Source: CAIWHR01 sp963713275 (GTDB lineage Bacteria > Pseudomonadota > Gammaproteobacteria > Burkholderiales > Casimicrobiaceae). Taken from it: a stretch of 64,000 bases of DNA. A program made the translations under genes and the position numbers. Shown here piece by piece: positions 33,961 through 42,888 of this stretch. Numbering within the stretch: position 1 is the stretch's first letter; each line of letters opens with the position of its first letter. The stretch spans positions 124,001 to 188,000 of the forward strand of contig CAVQLG010000013.1 in NCBI GenBank assembly GCA_963713275.1, in the 5' to 3' direction. The notes beneath the pieces were generated by a model. It made no database searches, was not told the origin of the DNA, and worked only from the letters and a program-made list of their open reading frames with translations.

Positions 33961-34608
33961 TCAGGTCTTGGGCGCGATGCCGTGCTCGATCGCCCAGACC
34001 GCCGCCTGGACCCTGCTCGTGAGCTCGAGCTTGCGCAGGATGTGCTGGACGTGGATCTTGACCGTGCTCTCGGCCACGTCGAGCGTGCGCGCGATCTCCT
34101 TGTTGCTCGCGCCGCGGGCGAGGAACGCGAGGATCTCGCGCTCGCGCGGCGACAGCGCGGGCAGCGAGGGCGTCCCGCCGCCGCGCAGTTCGCGCAGCAG
34201 CTTGGACGACATCTCGGGCGACATGACCGACTCGCCCGCCGCGGCGCGGCGCACGGCGTCGACGAGGAAGTCGCTGTCGATGTTCTTGAGCAGGTATCCC
34301 TGCGCGCCGCCCTTGAGCGCTGCCATCAGGTCCTCGGCGTTCTCGGACACGGTGAGCATCACGACCGGTAGCCCCGGCGCGGCGCGCAGGATCGCCTGCA
34401 TCGTCTCGATGCCCGAGATGCCCGGCATGTTGAGGTCGAGCAGCACGACGTCGGGCGCGAGCTCGGCGACTTTCCGGATGCCCTCGAGTCCGTCGGCGGC
34501 CTCGCCCACGACCTCGTATCCGGGTGCGTGGCCGAGCAGGGCGATGATCCCGCGCCGGAACAGCGTGTGGTCGTCGACGACGACGATGCGAATCGCCTGC
34601 TCGCTCAT
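33961..34608 (-). CDS. narL: Nitrate/nitrite response regulator NarL
   Basis: 215 aa. Receiver domain with acidic pocket VVDDH and phospho-acceptor Asp58 in LLDLNMPG, the conserved Thr and Lys in VMLTVSEN and YLLKN; then a LuxR/FixJ-type HTH (LSPREREILAFLARGASNKE, STVKIHVQHIL). Follows narX in the two-component operon and would bind TACYYMT heptamers in the nar promoters. Confidence 0.95.
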   Translation of the reverse strand: MSEQAIRIVVVDDHTLFRRGIIALLGHAPGYEVVGEAADGLEGIRKVAELAPDVVLLDLNMPGISGIETMQAILRAAPGLPVVMLTVSENAEDLMAALKGGAQGYLLKNIDSDFLVDAVRRAAAGESVMSPEMSSKLLRELRGGGTPSLPALSPREREILAFLARGASNKEIARTLDVAESTVKIHVQHILRKLELTSRVQAAVWAIEHGIAPKT

Positions 34609-34642
34609 CGCTGGCTACCGCGCGAACGGATCCGGGCCGGGA

Positions 34643-36151
34643 TCACGCGGCTTCCCGCTGGGTGACCGGCAGCCGAAGACGGACCTCGGTGCCGGCCCCC
34701 CGTTTCGACCGCACGTCGACCTGCGCGCCGATCCGCGCCGCGCGCTCGCGCATGATGCGCAGGCCCACGTGGTCGCCGGCGTCCTCCGGTGGTCGGGAGG
34801 GGTCGAAGCCGCAGCCGTCGTCGCGCACGGCGAAGCGGTAATCGGGGCCCCGTGCGAGCTCGACCTCGACCTTCGACGCCCCGGCGTGCTTGCGCACGTT
34901 GGACAGCGCCTCATGGAGAATGTGCAGCACCTGCAGCTGGTCGTCGGGCGCGAGCGGCGCCGCGGCGCCGGTGGCCCGCAGCTCGGTGACGATTCCCGTC
35001 TGGTGCTGGAAGCGCGAAAGCAGCGTGCGAACCCCCGTCTCGACGTCGCCGTCGGCGACACGGGTGCGGAAATGCACGAGCAGCTCGCGCACGTCGGCGT
35101 ACGACTCCTGCACGCCTACCTGGATCTCGTCCACGGTGCGTGCGGTCAGGGCGACGTCCGCCGCGGCCAGCGCCTTGCGCAGCATCTGGGCCTGCAGGTT
35201 CAGGAAGGCGAGCGACTGCGCGATCGAATCGTGCAGCTCTTGCGCCAGCAGATTGCGCTCCTCGGCGATCGCGAGCTCCCGCTCGCGCGAGACTAGGCGC
35301 AGGTTCTCGATCGCCACGCCGAGGTTTCGGCCGAGGCTCTCGTAGAGGTGCCGTTCCTCGCCTGCGATCTCCTGGGGCTCGCGGTAGAACAGGTTGAAGA
35401 TGCCGAGCACCTGCTGTTTGGCCGCGATCGGAAACGCGGCCACGGTGGCGAATCCAGCCTCGCGGCAATGCGGCAGCGTGATGCTGATCGGCGCGCGCTT
35501 CGCGTTCAGCGCGTGGATCACCGTCGCGCTGCGGGCGGCCGCGTCGCCACACGCGCATTCGCTGCGCGCGAGGCAGTGCTCCTGCGCGCGGAAGGCCGGC
35601 GCGAGACCGTCCTCGACGAACAGATGCAGCGTCTTGCCGTCCGGAGACATCAGGCGCACGGCGCCGGCGGCGGCGCCGGCGACAGGCAGCAGGCGCGCCA
35701 GGAAACCGCGGCACTGGTCCTCCGGCGTGCCGGGCGCATTGAGCAGTGCCGTCATGTCGTAGAGCGTGGCCAGCCGCTCGTTCTGCCGGGCCAGCGACTG
35801 CGTCTTCTCGTCGACGCGCCGCTCGAGCATCCGGTAGGACTCCTGCAACTGCCCGGCCATGTCGTTGAACCCCGCGGCCAGCGCGCCGAACTCGTCTTTC
35901 GATTCCACCGGCAGACGGACGGCGAAGTCCCCCTTGGCCATCCGGCGCAGTCCGTCCTCCAGCCGGTTCACCGGCCGGATGATGAACAGGAACGACAGGT
36001 AGATGAGCGCGACCGCGCCGATGATCGCCAGCGCGACCAGCGCGAGCTGGATCGAGCGCAGCAGCGACGTGGCGTGGGCGATCTCCTGCTCCAGCGTCGC
36101 GACGAGCGTGTTCACGATATCGACGAAGCGCTCGACCTCTGCGCGGGCCAC
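34643..36151 (-). CDS. narX: NarX nitrate sensor kinase, main part (frame-broken gene)
   Basis: 502 aa from GTG 36151, the first start after a frame break; coding similarity in this frame continues up to about 36345 (TGALIREDIATFESIFATL). Contents: end of the periplasmic sensor, second transmembrane helix (LALVALAIIGAVALIYLSFL), HAMP with RRMAKGDFAVRLPVESKDEF, a Cys-containing GAF-like middle (CLARSECACGDAA), then the HisKA_3 H-box ELHDSIAQSLAFLN, N-box EALSNVRKHA and G-box RDDGCGFD. The N-terminal helix and nitrate-binding P-box are in another frame at 36331-36558; one additional C at 36351-36356 would join them into a 638-aa NarX. Confidence 0.9.
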   Translation of the reverse strand: MARAEVERFVDIVNTLVATLEQEIAHATSLLRSIQLALVALAIIGAVALIYLSFLFIIRPVNRLEDGLRRMAKGDFAVRLPVESKDEFGALAAGFNDMAGQLQESYRMLERRVDEKTQSLARQNERLATLYDMTALLNAPGTPEDQCRGFLARLLPVAGAAAGAVRLMSPDGKTLHLFVEDGLAPAFRAQEHCLARSECACGDAAARSATVIHALNAKRAPISITLPHCREAGFATVAAFPIAAKQQVLGIFNLFYREPQEIAGEERHLYESLGRNLGVAIENLRLVSRERELAIAEERNLLAQELHDSIAQSLAFLNLQAQMLRKALAAADVALTARTVDEIQVGVQESYADVRELLVHFRTRVADGDVETGVRTLLSRFQHQTGIVTELRATGAAAPLAPDDQLQVLHILHEALSNVRKHAGASKVEVELARGPDYRFAVRDDGCGFDPSRPPEDAGDHVGLRIMRERAARIGAQVDVRSKRGAGTEVRLRLPVTQREAA

Positions 36152-36330
36152 GGCGTGTCCCGTGCCCGCCTCCGCGCGCAGGAGCTCCGGCCGCAGCTTG
36201 CGCCACTCCCGATCGAGCTGGACGAACTGGCGTTCGATCGCCTCGGTGCGCGGGACGAACAGCGGTCGGACGGGGTCGCCGGTGCGCAGGGTGGCGAATA
36301 TCGACTCGAACGTGGCGATGTCCTCCCGGA

Positions 36331-36558
36331 TCAGCGCGCCAGTCGCCGCCGGGGGGAGGCATCGGCGCCGGTTTCCTGCGCCAGGTAGGCGAGGCGGTAG
36401 GTCCGCATGCGCAGGCTGCCCGCGTCGTTGATCGCCGCGGCGCTGCCCTCGAGCCGCCAGGAGACGAGCAGCGTGAGGCCGATCGACACCAGCGCGACCG
36501 CCAGGAAGAACACCTGGATGCCGACCAGTTTGGCACTGAGTTTCTGCGGCTGCGGCAT
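36331..36558 (-). CDS. narX: NarX N-terminal fragment with P-box (other side of the frame break)
   Basis: 75 aa from ATG 36558. First transmembrane helix (VGIQVFFLAVALVSIGLTLL) followed by the P-box, AINDAGSLRMRTYRLAYL, which binds nitrate in NarX/NarQ. The frame then runs into RRRLAR and a stop. Immediately before, on the minus strand, is a run of six C (plus-strand G at 36351-36356); a seventh C restores the continuous reading SPPAATGALIRED. Either a sequencing deletion, an inactivating mutation or a switchable homopolymer. Confidence 0.85.
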   Translation of the reverse strand: MPQPQKLSAKLVGIQVFFLAVALVSIGLTLLVSWRLEGSAAAINDAGSLRMRTYRLAYLAQETGADASPRRRLAR

Positions 36559-36612
36559 GCGGGGTGGTGCGGCCTCGAACGCGAATGGTGACCCGCCGAT
36601 TCTCGCACAGCG

Positions 36613-36807
36613 CGCCCGCTCTCGCGCGAGGACGCGGAGAACAGGTTCCTGCCCTTCTACATCGAGAGCGGCATCCTGCGCGACAACCCGTTCGAGATGC
36701 TCGACGTCGAGGGCGTCGGCCGGCTGATGAAGCTCGCCGTCGCGTGGGGCCGCGGCAGGCGGGCGCACCTCAAGGAAGCCGACTTCGACGCCGGGGCCTT
36801 CGACTGA
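36613..36807 (+). pseudogene. Fragment of pyruvate phosphate dikinase
   Basis: About 64 codons reading SREDAENRFLPFYIESGIL and then NPFEMLDVEGVGRLMKLAV, ending HLKEADFDAGAFD and TGA. This resembles the segment of pyruvate phosphate dikinase (PPDK) just before the GICGEHGGDP catalytic cysteine motif (family sequence: DVEGVGELV...RGRAARPxLKLG). The catalytic part that should follow is absent and replaced by a stop. No upstream gene body exists; narX begins on the other strand. A relic. Confidence 0.55.
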
Positions 36808-36847
36808 GGCCGGGAGGCAATCGTCGCGGGCGAGCGAGCGCTCCGGC

Positions 36848-38437
36848 TCAGGCGAGGTGCGCGGCCGCGAGCAGCGACTGCGTGTACGGATGCCGGGGTG
36901 CTGCGAACAGCGCCTCGGCCTCGCCCTCCTCGACCACGGCACCGTCCTTCATCACCAGCACGCGGTGCGCCATCGCGCGGACGACGGCGAGGTCGTGGCT
37001 GATGAAGACGTAGCTCATGCCGTACTTCTGCTGCAGCAGGGCAAGCAGCGTCAGCACCTGCTGCTGGACCGAGACGTCGAGCGCCGAGGTCGGCTCGTCG
37101 AGCACCAACACCTCGGGCCGCAACACGACCGCGCGGGCGATCGCGATGCGCTGGCGCTGGCCGCCGGAGAACTCGTGCGGGTAACGGGTGAGGACGTCGG
37201 TGAGGCCGGCATCCTCGGAGAGCCCCACCTCGGCGAGCATGGCGAGGATGCGCTGCCGGCGCTCGGCCGCCGAGAGCTCGGGCAGGTGCAGCGCGACGCC
37301 TTCGCCGACGATCTCGCCGATGGTCAATCGCGGCGACAGCGACCCGAACGGGTCCTGGAACACCACCTGCATCCGCCGCCGCATCGCGCGCAGCGTCTGC
37401 CGGTCGGCGTTGTCGATCCGGCCGCCCTCCAGCGTGACGCTGCCCTCGGCGACGGGCTGCAGCGCGAGCAGCGCCATGCCGAGCGTGGTCTTGCCGGAGC
37501 CCGACTCGCCGACGATGCCCAGCGTCTCGCCGCGCTTCAATTGGAGCGTCGCGTTCCTCACCGCGCGGAACACGTCCTTGCGGAACCAGCCGCGCGGGGA
37601 CACGAAGTCGACGCTGACCCCGTTGGCGGCGGCGAGCACCGGGGCGTCCCCCGGCACCGGGCGCACCGCGCGCTGCGGGCGGCTGTTGATCAGCTTGATC
37701 GTGTAGGGGTCGCCGGGTCGGGCGAACACCGACGCCGTGTCCCCCTGCTCGACCAGCCGCCCGCGCTCCATCACCCCCACGCGGTGGCAGAAGCGCCGGA
37801 CGAGGTTGAGATCGTGGGTGATGAACAGGATCGCCATCCCGTACTCGCGCTGCAGGTCGTCGAGCAGCGCCAGGATCTGTGCCTGGATCGTCACGTCCAG
37901 CGCCGTCGTCGGCTCGTCGGCGATCAGGAGCTTCGGCCGGCAGGCGAGCGCCATCGCGATCATCGCCCGCTGCCGCTGGCCGCCGGAGAGCTGGTGCGGG
38001 AACGCGTCGACACGGCGCTCGGGGTCGGGGATGCCGGTGCGCGCAAGGAGCTCGATCGCACGGCCGTATGCGGCCTTCGGCGCGAGGCCCTCGTGCAGCT
38101 CGAGCACCTCGGCGATCTGGTTGCCCACGCGGTAGAGCGGGTTCAGCGCCGTCATCGGCTCCTGGAAGATCATCGCGATGTCGCTGCCGCGCAGCGAGCG
38201 CATCTGCCGCTCGCTCTTCGCCAGCACGTCCTCGCCCTGGAAGCGGATCGCGCCCTCGTAGCTCGCGGTCTCGATGAGCTTCAGCACCGACAGCGCGGTG
38301 ACCGACTTGCCCGAGCCCGACTCGCCCACCAGCGCGAACTTCTCGCCCGCGTCGACCGCGAAGGACGCGCGGTCGACGACGCGGGAGGGCCCGAAGTTGA
38401 CGCAGAGGCCCTCGACGGAAAGGAGCGGCGGCGCCAT
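36848..38437 (-). CDS. yejF: Peptide ABC transporter ATPase with two fused nucleotide-binding domains
   Basis: 529 aa, the length of E. coli YejF. Two ABC cassettes in tandem, each with Walker A (GESGSGKS, GESGSGKT), signature LSGGQRQRAMIAMAL and FSGGQRQRIAIARAV, and Walker B (LLIADEPTTALD, VLVLDEPTSALD). Each ends with the oligopeptide-transporter tail (RPGDPYTIKLINSRP). It drives import of peptides (microcin C in E. coli) through YejBE. It follows yejE by 2 bp. Confidence 0.95.
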   Translation of the reverse strand: MAPPLLSVEGLCVNFGPSRVVDRASFAVDAGEKFALVGESGSGKSVTALSVLKLIETASYEGAIRFQGEDVLAKSERQMRSLRGSDIAMIFQEPMTALNPLYRVGNQIAEVLELHEGLAPKAAYGRAIELLARTGIPDPERRVDAFPHQLSGGQRQRAMIAMALACRPKLLIADEPTTALDVTIQAQILALLDDLQREYGMAILFITHDLNLVRRFCHRVGVMERGRLVEQGDTASVFARPGDPYTIKLINSRPQRAVRPVPGDAPVLAAANGVSVDFVSPRGWFRKDVFRAVRNATLQLKRGETLGIVGESGSGKTTLGMALLALQPVAEGSVTLEGGRIDNADRQTLRAMRRRMQVVFQDPFGSLSPRLTIGEIVGEGVALHLPELSAAERRQRILAMLAEVGLSEDAGLTDVLTRYPHEFSGGQRQRIAIARAVVLRPEVLVLDEPTSALDVSVQQQVLTLLALLQQKYGMSYVFISHDLAVVRAMAHRVLVMKDGAVVEEGEAEALFAAPRHPYTQSLLAAAHLA

Positions 38438-38439
38438 CT

Positions 38440-39522
38440 TTAGGACTTCCGGGTGTCGAAGGCGTCGCGCAGCGCGTCGCCGATGAACGTGAGCAGGAGC
38501 AGCGTCACCGACAGCACCGCGAAGGTCGGGATCGCGATCCACCAGGCGTCGAGGTTCTCCTTGCCCTCGCGCAGGAGGTCGCCCAGCGAGGGCACGTCGG
38601 GGACGCCGAGCCCGAGGAAGTCGAGCGCGGTGAGGAACAGGATCGCGGCGCTCATCCGGAACGGCAGGAACGTGATCACCGGGGTCATCGAGTTGGGCAG
38701 GATGTGCCGCCAGATGATCTGAGCATTCGACAGGCCCATCGCCCGCGCCGCCTTGACGAACTCCAGGTTGCGGTTGCGCAGGAACTCGGCGCGGACGTAG
38801 TCGGACAGCCCGATCCAGCCGAACAGCGCGAATACGCCGACCAGCAGCAGCAGCGTCGGCGCGAAGATCGAGGCGATGATGATCAGCAGGTAGAGTTCGG
38901 GCACCGCGTTCCAGATCTCGATGATCCGCTGCGCCGCGAGGTCGACCCGGCCGCCGAAGTAGCCCTGCAGCGCGCCGACCAGGATGCCGAGCACCGTCCC
39001 GACGAGGGTGAGTGCCAGCCCGAAATAGATGCTCACCCGGAAGCCGTAGAGCAGCCGCGCCGTCATGTCGCGCCCGGCCGAGTCGGTGCCGAGCCAATGC
39101 CCCTGCCCCGGGCGCACCGGATCGGCGGCACGCGCGTAGTAGTCGAGCGTTCGCGCGCCCCAGGGATTGATCGTGAACAGCGCGAAGTTGCCCGGCTTCG
39201 CGAACTCCCCGACGATGAACGGGTCGTGCCAGTCGGTGGGGGTCGCGAAGTCGCCGCCGAAGCGGGTCTCCGGCGGGTTGCGCACGACCGGGAAGTGCCA
39301 CTGCCCGTCGAAGCGCGCGAGCAGCGGCCGCTCGTTCGAGAAGAGCTCGGCGAAGGTGCCGACGGCGAGCATCGCGGCGAACAGCAGCAGCGAGACGTAG
39401 CCCAGCCGGTTGCGCTTGAACCGCGCCCAGGCCCGCCGGTTGGGCGACAGCGAGGTGGCGCGCGGCGCCGCCGCAGCCTGCGCCGTGTCCCTGCCGACCG
39501 CGGGCCCGCTCGCCACGCTCAC
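38440..39522 (-). CDS. yejE: Peptide ABC transporter permease YejE
   Basis: 360 aa from GTG 39522, which overlaps the yejB stop (GTGA). Five or six transmembrane helices with the long periplasmic loop typical of YejE (DWHDPFIVGEF, FTINPWGARTLDYYARAA) and the EAA loop (EFVKAARAMGLSNAQIIWRH) that docks the ATPase. N-terminal cytosolic extension is basic. Confidence 0.94.
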   Translation of the reverse strand: MSVASGPAVGRDTAQAAAAPRATSLSPNRRAWARFKRNRLGYVSLLLFAAMLAVGTFAELFSNERPLLARFDGQWHFPVVRNPPETRFGGDFATPTDWHDPFIVGEFAKPGNFALFTINPWGARTLDYYARAADPVRPGQGHWLGTDSAGRDMTARLLYGFRVSIYFGLALTLVGTVLGILVGALQGYFGGRVDLAAQRIIEIWNAVPELYLLIIIASIFAPTLLLLVGVFALFGWIGLSDYVRAEFLRNRNLEFVKAARAMGLSNAQIIWRHILPNSMTPVITFLPFRMSAAILFLTALDFLGLGVPDVPSLGDLLREGKENLDAWWIAIPTFAVLSVTLLLLTFIGDALRDAFDTRKS

Positions 39523-40553
39523 TTGCCCACCGCCCCGAACTGCACGCGCGGATCGACGACGACGTACAGAAGGTCGCCGATCAGCTTGACGAGGAGGCCG
39601 ATCAGCGTGAAGAAATACAGCGTTCCCAGCACCACGGGGTAGTCGCGCCGGATGAGCGATTCGTAGGACAGCAGCCCCAGCCCGTCGAGCGAAAAGATCG
39701 TCTCGATCAGGATCGAACCGGCGAAGAAGGCGCCGACGAACGCCGCCGGAAAGCCCGTGATGATCGGGATCAGCGCGTTGCGGAACACGTGCTTGTAGAG
39801 CACCTTGCGCTCGGACAGGCCCTTGGCGCGCGCGACCAGCACGTACTGCTTGCGGATCTCCTCGACGAACGTGTTCTTGGTCAGCATGGTGACGATCGCG
39901 AAGCTGCCGATCGCGTAGCAGGTGAGCGGCAGCACCAGGTGCCACAGGTAGTCGACGACGCGTGCGGGCCAGGAGAGGCTCGTCCAGTCGTCGGAGGTGA
40001 GCCCGCGCAGCGGAAACCAGTCGAGGAACGAGCCGCCGGCGAACAGCACGATCAGCAGCACGCCCAGCACGAAGCCGGGGATCGCGTAGCCGACGAGCAC
40101 GAACAGCGTCGTGATCGTGTCGAAGCGGGTGCCCTCGCGCACCGCCTTGGCGATCCCCAGCGGCACCGAGACGAGATAGGAGACGAGGAAGGTCCACAGC
40201 CCGAGGCTGATCGACACCGGCAGCTTCTCCTTGATGAGCTGCCAGACGTCCTTGTTGCGCAGGAAGCTCTTGCCGAGGTCGAACTGCGCGAAGTTCCTCA
40301 TCATCGACAGGTAGCGCTCGAGCGGCGGCCGGTCGAAGCCGTAGAGCTTCCTGAGCTCCTCGATCTGCTTCTGGTCGAGGTCGCGCTTGCCCGAGAAGCC
40401 GCCGGTCTCCCCGCCGGTCCCGGCCCGCGCCTCGGCGAGGATCTGCTCGACCGGCCCGCCGGGCACGAACTGGATGACGACGAACGTGAGCGTCAGCACG
40501 CCGATGAGCGTGGGAATCATCAGCAGCAGCCGCTTGCCGATGTACGCGAGCAT
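39519..40553 (-). CDS. yejB: Peptide ABC transporter permease YejB
   Basis: 344 aa. OppB-like: MLAYIGKRLLLMIPTLIGV start, FVPGGPVEQ motif after helix 1, EAA loop (KQYVLVARAKGLSERKVLYK) and a closing DPRVQFGAVGK. Carries the YejB-specific insert after helix 1 (KRDLDQKQIEELRKLYGFD). Fourteen bp after yejA. Confidence 0.95.
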   Translation of the reverse strand: MLAYIGKRLLLMIPTLIGVLTLTFVVIQFVPGGPVEQILAEARAGTGGETGGFSGKRDLDQKQIEELRKLYGFDRPPLERYLSMMRNFAQFDLGKSFLRNKDVWQLIKEKLPVSISLGLWTFLVSYLVSVPLGIAKAVREGTRFDTITTLFVLVGYAIPGFVLGVLLIVLFAGGSFLDWFPLRGLTSDDWTSLSWPARVVDYLWHLVLPLTCYAIGSFAIVTMLTKNTFVEEIRKQYVLVARAKGLSERKVLYKHVFRNALIPIITGFPAAFVGAFFAGSILIETIFSLDGLGLLSYESLIRRDYPVVLGTLYFFTLIGLLVKLIGDLLYVVVDPRVQFGAVGK

Positions 40554-40566
40554 GTCGTCTGCGCGC

Positions 40567-42516
40567 CTACCGCTTCGCCGACGCGCCGGGCGGCGGCGCC
40601 GCGGCCTTGTCCAGCGCCTTGTCCCACCAGCACGTCACCGCCCACTGCAGGAAATCGCTGGGCGTGGCGATCGTGTAGTACTTCGGCACGACCCTGGGGA
40701 GGCCGAACTTGTCCCAACGGGAGACCCGGTTGGTCGCGCCGTAGAGGTCGGGAACGACGTAGTGCTCGTGCATGAACACGCGGTCGAGCGCGCGCGCCGC
40801 CGTGCGCAGCTCGTCCATCGACGTCGCCTTGTCCATTCGTTCGATCAGGAAGTCGATCGCCCTGTGCTTGATGCCGCTGTAGTTGGCGGAGGCCTGCTCG
40901 TCGGCCGCGGCGCTGCCCAGCGCCGCCTTGAGGTCGGCCGCGTTGGGGAGCGCCCAGTCGCCGCTCTTGAGGTTGATCATGTCGAAGTCGAAGGTTTCCA
41001 GCCGCTTGCGGTAGAGCGCGAAGTCGACGACGCGGACGTTGAGCTTGATCCCCAGCAACGCGAGGTTGCGCTGGTAGACCGCCTCGCGGCGGCCCGCCGC
41101 CTCGCCCGCCTCCAGCCACTCGAACTCGAAGCGCTCGCCCCTGGCGTTGCGCAGGACGCCCTCGGCGTCGACCTTCCATCCCGCCTCCTCGAGCAGCTTG
41201 CGCGCCTGGCGCAGGTTGTTGCGCAGGCCGTTGGGGTCGAGGTCGGTGCGCGGGTCCTCCCACGACGGGCCGAACACGGCGACGGGGAGCTCGCCCCGGA
41301 AGCCCTCGAGCAGCGCGAGCTCGCCGGCCGACGGCTCACCACGGGCAGCGAAGTCGGAGTTCGCGAACAGGCTGTTAACGCGCTTGTACTGCTTGTAGAT
41401 GTTGATCGACGCGAAGTCGTAGGCGAGACCCAGCGCCTCGCGCACCCGGCGGTCCTGGAACAGCGGCCGGCGCAGGTTGAAGTAGTACGCCTGGAGGCCG
41501 ATGCCGAAGCCGGTCGGGAACTCCTCCCTGACGATTCGTCCATCCTCCCACTTGGGGCCCGAATGCTGCCGCGCCCAGCGCCGCGCCGAGTACTCCATCA
41601 GGAAGTCGAATTCGCCGGCCTTGAACGCCTCGATCGAGATCGCGTTGTCCTGGTAGTAGCGATACACGATGCGGTCGAAGTTGTACATCCCCCTCGACAC
41701 GCCGAGGTCGCGCGCCCAGTAGGCGGGATCGCGAACGAACTCGATGCGGCGCGGCATGTCGACGACGCCGATCCGGTAGGGCCCGCTGGTGATCGGGAAC
41801 TCGCTGACGACGTCGCTGAACCTCCTGGGCTTGCCGTCGGCACCGAGCGACCACTTGGGCGAGAACACCGGCAGGTTGGCGACGTTGAAGATCGTGTCGG
41901 CCGTGCGCTCCTTGAGGTCGAAGCGGATCGTCCGCGCGTCGATCACGGTCGCCCTCGCGACGCCCTCGAGCTGCGTGCGGATCGCCGGCGCAACGTCTTT
42001 GCCGCTGAGCATCTCGAACGCATGCGCGACGTCCGCCGCGGTGACCGGGTCGCCGTTGATGAACCGCGCCTGCGGGTTGATCCGGAACGCGATCCACGAC
42101 TTGTCGGGCGCAACCTGGATCGCCTCGGCCAGGAGGCCGTACATCGTGTCCGGCTCGTCGCCCGAGCGCACCGCCAGCGATTCGAACATCAGCGTCGAGA
42201 GGCCGGCCGGCGACTGTCCCTTGATCGTAAAGGGATTGTACTTGTCGAAGCTCGTGCGGCGGTCGGGATTGTTGAGCTGCAGGGTGCCGCCCTTCGGCGC
42301 GTCCGGATTGACGTAGTCGAAATGCGTGAAGCCGGGCGGGTACTTGGGCTTGCCGTACGCGGAATAGGCGTGCGCCCACCGGTGCGGCGCCGGCGAAACC
42401 CCGGAGCCGACGCCCGGCTGGGCCGCGACGAACGGCGCCAGCGCCCAACCCAGCAGCAGCCAGCCTACGCAGACCAAACGCCAGCGCCGGGACGGCGCCC
42501 GAAGCAGGAGTGACAC
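40567..42516 (-). CDS. yejA: Periplasmic peptide-binding protein YejA
   Basis: 649 aa from GTG 42516. Signal peptide (LVCVGWLLLGWALAPFVAAQ) then an SBP family 5 fold: HAYSAYGKPKYPPGF, the DFD YVNPDAPKGGTL strand, DPVTAADVAHAFEML and ALGLAYDFASINIYKQYKR, which are YejA/OppA hallmarks. It collects oligopeptides for YejBEF. First gene of the yejABEF operon, on the minus strand. Confidence 0.94.
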   Translation of the reverse strand: MSLLLRAPSRRWRLVCVGWLLLGWALAPFVAAQPGVGSGVSPAPHRWAHAYSAYGKPKYPPGFTHFDYVNPDAPKGGTLQLNNPDRRTSFDKYNPFTIKGQSPAGLSTLMFESLAVRSGDEPDTMYGLLAEAIQVAPDKSWIAFRINPQARFINGDPVTAADVAHAFEMLSGKDVAPAIRTQLEGVARATVIDARTIRFDLKERTADTIFNVANLPVFSPKWSLGADGKPRRFSDVVSEFPITSGPYRIGVVDMPRRIEFVRDPAYWARDLGVSRGMYNFDRIVYRYYQDNAISIEAFKAGEFDFLMEYSARRWARQHSGPKWEDGRIVREEFPTGFGIGLQAYYFNLRRPLFQDRRVREALGLAYDFASINIYKQYKRVNSLFANSDFAARGEPSAGELALLEGFRGELPVAVFGPSWEDPRTDLDPNGLRNNLRQARKLLEEAGWKVDAEGVLRNARGERFEFEWLEAGEAAGRREAVYQRNLALLGIKLNVRVVDFALYRKRLETFDFDMINLKSGDWALPNAADLKAALGSAAADEQASANYSGIKHRAIDFLIERMDKATSMDELRTAARALDRVFMHEHYVVPDLYGATNRVSRWDKFGLPRVVPKYYTIATPSDFLQWAVTCWWDKALDKAAAPPPGASAKR

Positions 42517-42701
42517 GCCGGGGGAACCCAGGCCGATGAGAACGGCGCGATGATCACGCGTTTCGCACGTTGACGCAACCGCTCCGGCCTCGCCGGCACC
42601 CGGGCCGGGACGTCGGGCACGGCACCAATGCGCGGGGTAGAATGCGGTCGGTGACGACTCCGCCCCGAGCCACCGGCGCCGCGCGCACCCCCCTCGCTGC
42701 C

Positions 42702-42859
42702 ATGGATCCCACCCCTTCCGTACTCGTCACCGGCGCGAGCCGCGGGCTCGGGCGTGGCGTTGCCGTCGCGCCGTCCGCGCGGTGCTGGCCGGTCATCTTC
42801 CCTTCACGACCGGCGAGGTCATCCACCTCGACGGCGGCTTCCATCTGCGCCGCCTGTGA
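42702..42859 (+). pseudogene. Collapsed short-chain dehydrogenase gene (both ends kept, middle lost)
   Basis: From ATG 42702 the frame reads SVLVTGASRGLGRGVAV, the Rossmann TGxxxGxG start of an SDR enzyme. About 60 bp later, in a frame shifted by 2, comes GHLPFTTGEVIHLDGGFHLR followed by RL and a TGA at 42857-42859, an SDR C-terminus (TGE-x-I-x-DGG). About 200 codons including the catalytic YxxxK are missing. A clean internal deletion best explains it. Ends 29 bp before the GH88 gene. Confidence 0.75.
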
Positions 42860-42888
42860 GCCGCAGGCAACCGAACCGACGAGCGCCC

